Shown here piece after piece: positions 19,198 to 28,114 of a stretch of DNA of 64,000 nt. Numbering within the stretch: the first letter of the stretch is position 1; every line of letters starts with the position of its first letter. Source of the stretch: Streptomyces xanthophaeus (lineage in GTDB: Bacteria > Actinomycetota > Actinomycetes > Streptomycetales > Streptomycetaceae); the NCBI RefSeq assembly GCF_000725805.1, contig NZ_JOFT01000038.1, forward strand, positions 3,959 through 67,958, in the 5' to 3' direction. The notes below the pieces were generated by a model. It saw nothing but the letters and a program-made list of their open reading frames with translations, had not been told where the DNA came from and searched no databases. Position numbers and translations under genes: made by a program.

Positions 19198-21816
19198 ATG
19201 TCGAAGCCGGAGCACACCGAGTCGCCGGAGCCGGTTGCTGCGCAGCCGGGGGCGGGCGAGGCCGATCCGGCGCAGCCCGTTGCTGCGCAGCCGAGGGCGG
19301 GTGGGGCCGATCCGGCCGAGCCCTCCGAGGCTGCGGCCGACGCCGGGCCTGCGGCGGCGAAGCCGAAGAAGCCCGTGGCGGCGAAGCCGAAGCCTGCGGC
19401 GGCCAAGCCTGTGGGGGCGAAGGCCGACCTGGCGAAGCCTGTTGCTGCCGCTGCCGCTGAGGCTGCGGACGCCGAGCCCGCAGGGGCGAAGCCCGTTGCC
19501 GAGCCTGCGGGTGCGAAGCCTGTGGCGGCCAAGGCCGATCTGGCGAAGCCTGCTGCCGTCGCTGAGCCTTCGGACGCGAGGCCTGTGGGAGCGAAGCCTG
19601 TTGCTGCCGCTGAGGCTGCGGACGCCGAGCCCGCAGGGGCGAAGCCCGTTGCCGAGCCTGCGGATGCGAAGCCTGTGGCGGCCAAGGCCGATCTGGCGAA
19701 GCCTGCTGCTGCTCGCGCCGGGGGTGCGGAGGCCAAGCCCGTTGCTGCGCCTGCGGATGCCAAGCCCGCCGAGCCCGCGGACGCGAAGCCCGCGGGTGGG
19801 ACGTCCGTGACGGTCAAGGCGGATGCCGTGGCCGCCGAGGTCAAGGCCAGGGCCGAGGCCGGGAAGGCGGCGGCTGCCGGGCAGGACAAGGGACGGCTGC
19901 TCGCCGGCCGCTACCGGCTCGGCTCCGTCCTGGGCAAGGGCGGCATGGGCACCGTATGGCGTGCCGAGGACGAGATCCTCGGCCGGACGGTCGCCGTCAA
20001 GGAGCTCCGCTTCAGCACCGGCGTCGACGAGGACGAGAAGCGCCGCCTCATCACCCGTACGCTCCGCGAGGCCAAGGCGATCGCCCGGATCCGCAGCGGC
20101 GGCGCCGTCACCGTCTACGACGTCGTCGACGAGGACGCCCGCCCCTGGATCGTCATGGAGCTCATCGAGGGCTCCTCGCTCGCCGAGTTCATCCGGGAGA
20201 ACGGCCCGCTGACCCCGCGCCGCGCCGCCGAGGTCGGCCTCGCCGTGCTCGACGTCCTGCGCGCCGCGCACGGCCAGGGCATCCTGCACCGGGACGTGAA
20301 GCCGTCCAACGTGCTCATCGCGGGCAGCGGCCGCGTCGTCCTCACCGACTTCGGCATCGCGCAGGTCGAGGGCGACCCCTCCGTCACCTCCACCGGCATG
20401 CTCGTCGGCGCCCCCTCCTACATCTCCCCCGAGCGCGCCCGCGGTCACAAGCCCGGCCCGCCGGCCGACATGTGGTCGCTCGGCGGCCTGCTGTACGCGT
20501 CCGTCGAGGGCACGCCCCCGTACGACAAGGGCTCCGCCCTCGCCACGCTCACCGCGGTGATGACCGAGCCGGTGGACCCGCCCAAGAACGCCGGTCCGCT
20601 GACCGAGGTCATCTACGGCCTGCTCGCCAAGGACCCGGCCCAGCGGCTCGACGACGACCGGGCGCGGGCGATGCTCACCGCCGTGCTCGACGCACCCGAG
20701 CCCGCGCCGAAGCCCGTACCGGTCCCCGCCGACGAGACCCGGCAGATATCGCTGGCGGACGCCAAGCAGGCGGCCGAGAAGGCCGCCGCGGAGAAGGCCG
20801 CGGAGAAGGCGGAGAAGAAGGAACGCGAACGGCGCGACCGCGAGCAGCGCGAACGGGCCCGTGCCGCACTGAAGGCGGCCCGCAAGGCGGCGGCCGCCAC
20901 CGCGCCCGCCACCGCGGTCTCGGCCGCGGAACCGCCCGCCCCGTCCTCCCGGCCGGCTCCGGTCGCGGCCCCGCTCACCGACGTGATGCCGCGCCGCACC
21001 ATCGCGCTCGCGATAGCCGGTGTGCTCGTCGTGCTCGCGGTGGTCGGCTCGCTGATCGCCTACGCCGTCAGCGGCGACGACGACAAGGGCGGACGCAAGG
21101 ACGAGGGCAAGGGCGGGAAGCCCACCCCGGCCGCGTCCGGGGCCCAGTCCCCGGGCAGCACCCCGGCCACCACCGCCGGCGGCGGCGAGTCGCCGAAGGG
21201 CACCGACCCGAACGGCGGCGCCAACGGCAACGGCACGGCCGACGGCGGCGGTACGGAAGGCGGCGGCCAGCCGGGTCAGGGCCAGCAGAGCCCGGGCACG
21301 GGCACGAGCCAGGGACAGGGGCAGGGCCAGGGCTCCACGACCGGCGGCCCCGGCGGGGTACCGGCCGGGTACGCCGTGGTGACGGACCTCGGCTTCCACT
21401 TCTCGATGGCGATGCCCGAGGGCTTCAAGCAGCAGGCCATAGCGGGCGAGAACTCCGGTGCCATATACAGCCGCGACGGCGGCTTCCCGCGCATCCAGGT
21501 CGACTACACCGCCAGCCCCGGCAACGACGCCCGCCTGGCCTGGGCCAAGGCGGGCCCGGCCGTCGCGGGCAGCAGCAAGGGCTACCGCATCATCAGCCTC
21601 GACACGGTGGAGTACCGGGGCTACCCGACCGTCGCGGACTGGCAGTTCGAGCGGGAACAGCAGGGCATCAAGGTCCGCGTCCTCAACCGCGGCTTCAAGG
21701 TGGACGCCACGCACGGCTACGCCATCATGATCAGCTGCCCCGCCGACCAGTGGGACGGCCCCGAGTGCACGCAGATGCGCAACACCGCGTTCGAGAGCTT
21801 CCAAGTGCTCGGCTGA
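19198..21816 (+). CDS. receptor-type Ser/Thr protein kinase with Ala/Lys/Pro-rich N-terminus
   Basis: 872 residues. Residues 1-230 are low-complexity Ala/Lys/Pro repeats resembling histone H1 tails. A Hanks-type kinase domain (about 235-500) follows, with GKGGMGTVW, Lys268 in VAVKEL, Asp366 in HRDVKPSN and Asp384 in DFG, so it should be active. An Ala/Lys coiled stretch, one membrane helix (about 600-625), a Gly-rich linker and a C-terminal extracytoplasmic domain of about 150 residues starting PAGYAVVTDLGFHF complete it. The same type of outer domain ends the next two genes. The ATG at 19198 has AGAGGGG in front. Confidence 0.92.
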   Translation: MSKPEHTESPEPVAAQPGAGEADPAQPVAAQPRAGGADPAEPSEAAADAGPAAAKPKKPVAAKPKPAAAKPVGAKADLAKPVAAAAAEAADAEPAGAKPVAEPAGAKPVAAKADLAKPAAVAEPSDARPVGAKPVAAAEAADAEPAGAKPVAEPADAKPVAAKADLAKPAAARAGGAEAKPVAAPADAKPAEPADAKPAGGTSVTVKADAVAAEVKARAEAGKAAAAGQDKGRLLAGRYRLGSVLGKGGMGTVWRAEDEILGRTVAVKELRFSTGVDEDEKRRLITRTLREAKAIARIRSGGAVTVYDVVDEDARPWIVMELIEGSSLAEFIRENGPLTPRRAAEVGLAVLDVLRAAHGQGILHRDVKPSNVLIAGSGRVVLTDFGIAQVEGDPSVTSTGMLVGAPSYISPERARGHKPGPPADMWSLGGLLYASVEGTPPYDKGSALATLTAVMTEPVDPPKNAGPLTEVIYGLLAKDPAQRLDDDRARAMLTAVLDAPEPAPKPVPVPADETRQISLADAKQAAEKAAAEKAAEKAEKKERERRDREQRERARAALKAARKAAAATAPATAVSAAEPPAPSSRPAPVAAPLTDVMPRRTIALAIAGVLVVLAVVGSLIAYAVSGDDDKGGRKDEGKGGKPTPAASGAQSPGSTPATTAGGGESPKGTDPNGGANGNGTADGGGTEGGGQPGQGQQSPGTGTSQGQGQGQGSTTGGPGGVPAGYAVVTDLGFHFSMAMPEGFKQQAIAGENSGAIYSRDGGFPRIQVDYTASPGNDARLAWAKAGPAVAGSSKGYRIISLDTVEYRGYPTVADWQFEREQQGIKVRVLNRGFKVDATHGYAIMISCPADQWDGPECTQMRNTAFESFQVLG
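19432..19711 (+). repeat. internal direct repeat in the kinase N-terminal region
   Basis: Two nearly identical copies of about 120 bases (19432-19558 and 19591-19711) encode the same Ala/Lys/Pro segment. The second copy lacks one GCTGCC unit. This is in-frame tandem duplication in a low-complexity region, likely variable between strains. Confidence 0.8.
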
Positions 21817-21907
21817 CGAGCCTTGTCAGGCTCGGGACGCGGGCGGCCCCGGCGACGTATCGTGTCAGCGGGGCCACGGGGGACCCGACGCACTCGGGGG
21901 AGGCGAT

Positions 21908-24613
21908 GTGGAGGAGTACGCGGGCCGGATCCTCGCCGACCGCTACCGGCTGCCCCTGCCGCCGACGGACGAGTACGAACTGGTCGAGACCCGCGCGTTC
22001 GACACCCGTAGCGGACAGGAAGTCCTGGTCCGGCAGGTGCCGTTGCCGGAGCTCGTCGACGCCGAGATGCTGGACGGGCACCGGGCCCCGGCCGCCGGGC
22101 GCCGTTCCGCGGCGGAACTGCCGGCCGTGCGGCGCGCGATCGAGGCGGCTCAGGCGGCGGCCGCGGTGCCGGACCATCCGCGGCTGGACCAGGTCTTCGA
22201 CGTGTTCGCCGAGGGCGGGTCGCTGTGGATAGTGAGCGAACTGGTCCCGGCCCGGCCGCTGGCCGCGCTGATCGCCGATGAACCGCTGACCCCCTACCGG
22301 GCGGCGGAAGTCGCCTCCGACGTGCTCACCGCTCTGCGCGTGCTGCACGCGCACGGCTGGACGCACCGGAACATCACCGTCAGGACGGTCCTGGTCTGCG
22401 ACGACGGCCGGGTGGTGCTGACGGGACTGGCGGCGGGCGCCGCCGAGGACGCCCTGTGCGGGTACGACCCCGTCCCCGGGCAGGATTCCGCTCCGGGCAG
22501 TGGTACGGGATGGGACGCCCCGCAGGTGCCGGGGGGCGGCGGCTTCGGCCACGGACCGCAGGAGCCTTACGGGTTAGAGCCCGCACCCGAGCCCGAGCAC
22601 GTCCCTGCGCCGTTGCCCGCGCCCGTGCAGCCCGTGCAGCCCGTGCAGCCCGGGCCGGCCGATGCGCCGCTCGTGGCTCCCGGGTACGACACCGGGCCCC
22701 GCTACCGCGACCACATCACCCCCGGACGGCCCGAGGAGCGGCCCGACCCCAAGGCTGCCGCGCGCGCCGGGGCCGTCGCCGCCTACCGGGCCGGGGCGCG
22801 GGCCGCCGCGGCCAGGGTCATCGAGGAGCGCAGGGCCGGTGCCGGGGCCGGTGCCGGGGCCGGTGCCGGGGCCGAACCCGCCCCGGAGGCGCGGCCCGAG
22901 GGGTCGACGCTGCCGCACGGGTACTCGTACCCCTACGGCGGCCCGCAGGGCGGGACCTCCGTGCCCTGGCACGGCGCGACCCCGCGCCGCCCGGCCCTCC
23001 CGTCGGCCGGGTCACTGGAGCAGGCGCAGGGCCCCGAGCAGGGCCGACTGTACGACCCGGCGCAGGACCGGGAGCAGGAGCAGGGCCAGGAGTCGGCGCA
23101 GGACCAGGGCCAGGAGTGGGCGCAGGACCAAGGCCAGGAGCGGTTCCGGGAGCAGGACCCGCAGCAGGGGCCCGAGGGCCGGTACGCGGCTCCGGCCGGG
23201 CCGCAGGCCCTCCCGCGGGCCGAGCAGCCGTCCCCGCCGTGGCCAGGGGCGCAGCCGCAGAACGGGTCCGCCCGGCCGGCCCTGCCCGCACAACTCGCCC
23301 TGCCCCAGGGCTACCGTCAGGCCGAAGCCCGCGCCGAAGCCGCGGAAGCCCGCGCCGCAGCGCAGCCCGGGGCCGTGGACGCGCCCCGTCAGCCCCGCTC
23401 CGACGGCTGGGCCGGTGGTCCCCGTACCGGGCTGGACGCCGAGCGCGCCCGGCTGACCCGGATGGCCGTCGTCGGGGCCGTCACCGAGCGCTGGGCCCCC
23501 GAACAGGCGCGTGCCGTGACCGGTCCCTGGCAGCTGGCGGCCCCCGTCGGGCCCGCCACCGACCTCTGGGCGCTCGGCGCGCTGCTCTACCGCGCCGTGC
23601 AGGGGCACGCCCCGTACCCCGAGGACGGCGTCTCCGAGCTCGTCGAGATGGTGTGCTCCGAGCCGCCCGCCTTCGCCGAGGAATGCGGCGCGCTGCGCCC
23701 GGTCGTGGAGTCGCTGCTGCGCCAGGACCCCACCGAACGCCCCGACTTCGAGGAGCTCCGCGGCTGGCTGCGCTCCCTCGTGCGCTCCGCGCCCGAACCG
23801 GAGGCCGGGTTCGCCGCCCTCCCGATGCCGGAGCCCGACCCGGCGCGGCTGCCCGTCGTGCGCAGGCGCGGCGACCTGCACGGCAGGCACCGCAATCCGG
23901 CGGCCCCGCGCAAGCCGCGCGCCCTCGGCCGGATCCTGCTCGTGGGCATCCTCGTCCTGCTCGCCGGGGCCGTGGCGTACGCGATGGTGTTCATGCCGCG
24001 GGCCGGCGAAGAGGGTCGGGGCGGCGCTGCCCCGAGCCCCTCACAGGGCCCGACGGGCGGCCCCGCCACGCCCGGTGCCTCGTCCGGCACCCCCACCGGG
24101 ACGCCCGAGTCCAAGCCCGCGCCGCAGACGGCCACCTCGCCCGCCGCCCCGGCGGCGCCCGCCCCGGCCGGGTACACCTCCCAGCAGGACCCGGAGCACT
24201 TCGAGATCGTGGTGCCGAACGGCTGGGAGCGCCGCGGCATCAACGAGGCGGGCCAGGTGCGGTACACCGACGGGCAGTTCGCGCTGACCGTGGTCCCGGG
24301 CCGGGACAAGGTCGAGGGCAATCCGGATCCGGCGGCCTACCAGAAGGACAAGGAACAGGAGCTGACCCCGTACCGCACCTCCACCTGGTCCACGGTCAGC
24401 GAGGTCAAGAGCACGAAGGTGGGTCAGCAGCTGCGGGCCACCGGCAAGTACACGTGGATCGACGGCAACGGCCGCAGCGTGGTGGCCCGCAACTTCGTCG
24501 TCGCGCTCGGCGGCAGCTACCACGTGGTCGTGGTGACGGGTCCGCAGGACGAGGAGGGCAAGGTCACCGAGGTCTTCGAGAAGGCCACGGCGAGTTACCG
24601 GGCGGGCGGCTGA
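21908..24613 (+). CDS. receptor-type pseudokinase with large internal insertion
   Basis: 901 residues from GTG 21908, preceded by GGGGGAGG. The kinase fold is recognisable, but the glycine loop is absent, the ATP Lys position reads LVRQV, HRD is HRN (Asn155) and DFG is GLA (173-175). About 340 residues rich in Gln, Ala, Gly and Pro are inserted before the C-lobe resumes near TDLWALGALLYRAVQGHAPYPEDG (about 550). A membrane helix (about 677-697) and an outer domain beginning PAGYTSQQDPEHFEIVVPNGW follow. It cannot be a normal kinase. It may bind or regulate the flanking kinases. Confidence 0.88.
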   Translation: MEEYAGRILADRYRLPLPPTDEYELVETRAFDTRSGQEVLVRQVPLPELVDAEMLDGHRAPAAGRRSAAELPAVRRAIEAAQAAAAVPDHPRLDQVFDVFAEGGSLWIVSELVPARPLAALIADEPLTPYRAAEVASDVLTALRVLHAHGWTHRNITVRTVLVCDDGRVVLTGLAAGAAEDALCGYDPVPGQDSAPGSGTGWDAPQVPGGGGFGHGPQEPYGLEPAPEPEHVPAPLPAPVQPVQPVQPGPADAPLVAPGYDTGPRYRDHITPGRPEERPDPKAAARAGAVAAYRAGARAAAARVIEERRAGAGAGAGAGAGAEPAPEARPEGSTLPHGYSYPYGGPQGGTSVPWHGATPRRPALPSAGSLEQAQGPEQGRLYDPAQDREQEQGQESAQDQGQEWAQDQGQERFREQDPQQGPEGRYAAPAGPQALPRAEQPSPPWPGAQPQNGSARPALPAQLALPQGYRQAEARAEAAEARAAAQPGAVDAPRQPRSDGWAGGPRTGLDAERARLTRMAVVGAVTERWAPEQARAVTGPWQLAAPVGPATDLWALGALLYRAVQGHAPYPEDGVSELVEMVCSEPPAFAEECGALRPVVESLLRQDPTERPDFEELRGWLRSLVRSAPEPEAGFAALPMPEPDPARLPVVRRRGDLHGRHRNPAAPRKPRALGRILLVGILVLLAGAVAYAMVFMPRAGEEGRGGAAPSPSQGPTGGPATPGASSGTPTGTPESKPAPQTATSPAAPAAPAPAGYTSQQDPEHFEIVVPNGWERRGINEAGQVRYTDGQFALTVVPGRDKVEGNPDPAAYQKDKEQELTPYRTSTWSTVSEVKSTKVGQQLRATGKYTWIDGNGRSVVARNFVVALGGSYHVVVVTGPQDEEGKVTEVFEKATASYRAGG

Positions 24614-24738
24614 GGCCGTGCTGACGGACGATCAGTACGGCAATTGCGTCACAGTGCTGTCTCACCGCGCCCGCGTGGTTCCAGCAGCGCCCAAGGGCTC
24701 CGTAATCTGGCCCGAAGTGCACAGAGCGGCGGGGTTTC

Positions 24739-26379
24739 GTGGAACAGCAGACAGGTGCGGGCGCCGTGCTCGCGGGCCGGTACCGGCTCGTGGAGCCCAT
24801 CGGACGCGGCGGCATGGGCAAGGTGTGGCGCGCGCATGACGAGCTGCTCCACAGGACGGTCGCGGTCAAGGAACTGACGGCGGGTCTGTACGTCGCCCAG
24901 GCCGACCGCGAGGTCCTGCACGCCCGGACCCAGAAGGAGGCGCGGGCGGCTGCCCGCATCCAGCACCCGGCGGTCGTCACCGTCCACGACGTCCTCGAAC
25001 ACGACGACCGGCCGTGGATCGTCATGGAGTACATCGACGGTCCCTCGCTGGCCGAGGCGGCCAAGGCGGCGGGCCGGATCGAGCCGCGCGAGGCGGCCAG
25101 GATCGGGCTCCACGTCCTGGGTGCGCTGCGCGCCGCGCACGCGGTCGGTGTCCTGCACCGGGACGTGAAGCCGGGCAACGTGCTGCTGGCCAAGGACGGG
25201 CGGGTCCTGCTCACGGACTTCGGGATCGCCGCGATCGAGGGCGATTCGTCCATCACGCGCACCGGCGAACTCGTGGGCTCCATCGACTACCTGGCGCCGG
25301 AGCGGGTCACCGGAGGGGTTCCCGACCCGTCATCCGACCTGTGGTCGCTGGGCGCCACCCTGTACACGGCGGTGGAGGCCCGCTCTCCGTTCCGTCGTAC
25401 GTCGCCCATCTCCAGCCTCCAGGCCGTGGTGAACGACGAGCCGCCGGCCCTGCGCCAGGCGGGCGCCCTGGGGCCGGTCATCACGGCGCTGCTGCGCAAG
25501 GACCCGGCGCACCGTCCATCGGCCGTGGAGGCCGAACGGATGCTGCTGGAGGCGATGGAGGGCCGCGAGCCCAAGGCGGCCCAGGCGTACGTACCGACGC
25601 GGGCGGTCGGAGCCGAGGAGCTGGCCCCGGCGCAGAACGGGCCGCAGGAGCCGGCCCCGGCGGGCGACGCCGCGCAGACGGCCCCGCTGCCGGAGCCCGC
25701 CGGTTCCGGGACGCTGTTGGCTGCCGCTCCCGCGGTCCAGGGCGGCGGCTGGATCAGACGCGCCGCGGTGGTCGCGCTGGTGGCGGCGCTGCTCGGCGGC
25801 GGCGGTGTGTTCGGGATCCTCAAGTACACCGGGGACTCGGGGACGGAGCGGAGCACGAGTTCCACGGGCGGGCCGTCGGGCGGGCAGTCGGGCGACGACG
25901 GGAAGCCGCAGGAGGTGGCGCCGCCGGCCGGCTACAGCAAGGTCACCGACCCCTCCGGGTTCACGCTCTTCATCCCGGACGGCTGGACGCGCATGGTGAA
26001 CGGCAGCCAGATCGACTACACCCCGGACAACGGGAAGCGCTACATCCGGATCGCCGCCGACTCGACACCGGACTACGAGAACCCGTACGCGCACGTGCTC
26101 GACCTGGAGCGGCAGGTGCAGAAGCGGACGGACTACAAGCGGGAGAAGCTGGAGCCGAACACCTTCAGGGACAGCCTGCGGTCCGCGCTCTGGGAGTTCA
26201 CCTGGACCGAGAAGGGCGTGCACGCCGGACCCCGCCGGGCCATCGAGCAGATGTACATCGCTCCGGACGGCACCGAGTACGCGATCTACATGACGAGCCC
26301 GGTCTCCGTCTGGAGCACGACTCGCCAGCAGTTCGACGTGGTGCTCAGCGGCTGGGAGCCGCCCGCCCCGAAGTCCTGA
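24739..26379 (+). CDS. receptor-type Ser/Thr protein kinase
   Basis: 546 residues. The kinase domain (about 12-275) is intact: GRGGMGKVW, Lys44 in VAVKEL, Asp142 in HRDVKPGN and Asp160 in DFG, then SIDYLAPERV and DLWSLGATLY. A 60-residue Pro/Ala linker, one membrane helix (about 338-358) and a C-terminal outer domain beginning PAGYSKVTDPSGFTLFIPDGW follow, shared with the two preceding genes. There are no PASTA repeats. The GTG start at 24739 has only a weak purine-rich site. Confidence 0.92.
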   Translation: MEQQTGAGAVLAGRYRLVEPIGRGGMGKVWRAHDELLHRTVAVKELTAGLYVAQADREVLHARTQKEARAAARIQHPAVVTVHDVLEHDDRPWIVMEYIDGPSLAEAAKAAGRIEPREAARIGLHVLGALRAAHAVGVLHRDVKPGNVLLAKDGRVLLTDFGIAAIEGDSSITRTGELVGSIDYLAPERVTGGVPDPSSDLWSLGATLYTAVEARSPFRRTSPISSLQAVVNDEPPALRQAGALGPVITALLRKDPAHRPSAVEAERMLLEAMEGREPKAAQAYVPTRAVGAEELAPAQNGPQEPAPAGDAAQTAPLPEPAGSGTLLAAAPAVQGGGWIRRAAVVALVAALLGGGGVFGILKYTGDSGTERSTSSTGGPSGGQSGDDGKPQEVAPPAGYSKVTDPSGFTLFIPDGWTRMVNGSQIDYTPDNGKRYIRIAADSTPDYENPYAHVLDLERQVQKRTDYKREKLEPNTFRDSLRSALWEFTWTEKGVHAGPRRAIEQMYIAPDGTEYAIYMTSPVSVWSTTRQQFDVVLSGWEPPAPKS

Positions 26380-26472
26380 TCACGGCACCCTGCCAGCAAT
26401 CACTGGCGGAAATGGCAAAATCCGGTTACCCACGGGTACCCAAAGGCCCGCGGGCGCAATACGCTCACCGCC

Positions 26473-28104
26473 ATGACGGACTCGCAGGCCCCCGCCGCCC
26501 CCCTCCGCACCGCACCGCAGCCCACCAACCCGGTCGCCCCGGCCCCGGTCGGCGCCCGCACCGCCGCCGACGTGGTGACCCCCGACCTGGTCGCCCGGCT
26601 GACCCGCGGAGTGCTCGGGTCCGGCCGCACCGCCAACCACACGCCCTTCACCGGTGACCAGCTGGCGGAACTGCCCGAGGCCACCCCCGAGGACGTCGCC
26701 GAGGCCTTCGACAAGGCCCGCGCCGCCCAGCCCGCCTGGGCCGCCGTCCCCGTACGCAAGCGGGCGGCCGTCCTGCTGCGCTTCCACGACCTGGTCCTGG
26801 CCCGGCAGGCCGAGGTGCTCGACCTCATCCAGCTGGAGACCGGCAAGGCCCGCCTGCACGCCCACGAGGAGGTCCAGGCCGTCGCCGTGGCCGCCCGCCA
26901 CTACGGCCGCAAGGCGCCCTCGTACCTGCGGCCCAAGGGCCACACGGGCGCGATGCCCACCCTCACCAAGGTCACCGAGCTGCGTCAGCCGCGCGGGGTC
27001 GTCGGCCAGATCGCCCCCTGGAACTACCCCCTGGAACTGTCGGTCGGCGACGCCCTGCCCGCCTTCGTCTCGGGCAACGCGGTCGTCATGAAGCCCGACA
27101 CCGAGACCGCGCTGACCGCCCTGTGGGCCCGCGACCTGCTGATCGAGGCCGGACTGCCCGCCGAGGTCTTCCAGATCGTCCTCGGCGACGGCCCCGTCGT
27201 CGGCCCCGAGGTGGTCCGCCACGCCGACTACGTCTCGTTCACCGGCTCCACCCGCACCGGCCGCGAGGTCGCCCAGGGCGCGGCCGCCCGCCTCGTCGGG
27301 GTCTCCCTGGAACTCGGCGGCAAGAACGCCATGCTCGTCCTGCACGACGCCGACATCGAGAAGGCCGCCGCGGGAGCCGTGCGCGCCTGCTTCTCCTCCG
27401 CCGGCCAGCTGTGCATCTCCATCGAGCGGCTCTACGTCCACGCCTCGGTCGCCGACGCGTTCCTGGAGCGGTTCGCCGCCCGCACCAAGGCCATGCGCCT
27501 GGGCAGTTCCCTGGCCTACGGCGCCGACATGGGCTCGCTGGTCGGGGAGCGCCAGCTGGAGACCGTACAGCGGCACGTGGACGAGGCCGTCGCCAAGGGC
27601 GCCACCCTCGTCGCGGGCGGTACCGCCCGGCCCGACATCGGCCCCCTGTTCTACGAGCCCACCATCCTCGACGGGGTCGAGGCACCCATGGCCGTGTGCG
27701 GCGAGGAGACCTTCGGCCCGGTCGTCTCCGTCTACCGCTTCACCGACGAGGACCAGGCCGTCGCCGAGGCCAACGCCACCGCCTACGGCCTCAACGCCAG
27801 CGTGTGGACCAAGGACTCCCGCCGCGGCCACGCCGTGGCCGCCCGCCTGCGCACCGGCACCGTCAACATCAACGAGGGCTACGCCCCCGCCTACGGCAGC
27901 GCCCAGGCACCCATGGGCGGCATGAAGGACTCCGGCCTCGGCCGCCGCCACGGCTCCGAGGGCATCCTCAAGTACACCGAGGCCCAGACCGTCGCCCACC
28001 AGCGGCTGCTCCCGATGGCGCCCTCGCTGGGCATGGACGACGAGAAGTACGCGGCGTTCATGACCCGCAGCCTCAAGGTCATGAAGGCTCTCCGACTGCG
28101 TTAG
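26473..28104 (+). CDS. gabD2: aldehyde dehydrogenase, succinic-semialdehyde type (GabD2-like)
   Basis: 543 residues of the ALDH superfamily. It has the substrate/cofactor segment APWNYPLELSVGDALPA, FTGST, the general base Glu280 in SLELGGKN and the nucleophile Cys314 in GQLCISIERL, then EETFGPVVSVYRF. Overall similarity is to actinobacterial GabD2, which oxidises succinic semialdehyde to succinate with NADP+. A 40-residue Pro/Ala extension is present at the N-terminus. It is followed after 10 bases by the GMC oxidoreductase gene, so the two form an operon. Substrate assignment is by family only. Confidence 0.85.
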   Translation: MTDSQAPAAPLRTAPQPTNPVAPAPVGARTAADVVTPDLVARLTRGVLGSGRTANHTPFTGDQLAELPEATPEDVAEAFDKARAAQPAWAAVPVRKRAAVLLRFHDLVLARQAEVLDLIQLETGKARLHAHEEVQAVAVAARHYGRKAPSYLRPKGHTGAMPTLTKVTELRQPRGVVGQIAPWNYPLELSVGDALPAFVSGNAVVMKPDTETALTALWARDLLIEAGLPAEVFQIVLGDGPVVGPEVVRHADYVSFTGSTRTGREVAQGAAARLVGVSLELGGKNAMLVLHDADIEKAAAGAVRACFSSAGQLCISIERLYVHASVADAFLERFAARTKAMRLGSSLAYGADMGSLVGERQLETVQRHVDEAVAKGATLVAGGTARPDIGPLFYEPTILDGVEAPMAVCGEETFGPVVSVYRFTDEDQAVAEANATAYGLNASVWTKDSRRGHAVAARLRTGTVNINEGYAPAYGSAQAPMGGMKDSGLGRRHGSEGILKYTEAQTVAHQRLLPMAPSLGMDDEKYAAFMTRSLKVMKALRLR

Positions 28105-28114
28105 GGGCACGCCC

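Noticed and set aside
17239..21804. Open frame of about 1500 codons on the minus strand opposite glpD and the first kinase gene
   Set aside because: Antisense by-product of high GC third positions; no ribosome site or domain, and Gly/Arg/Val-biased composition.
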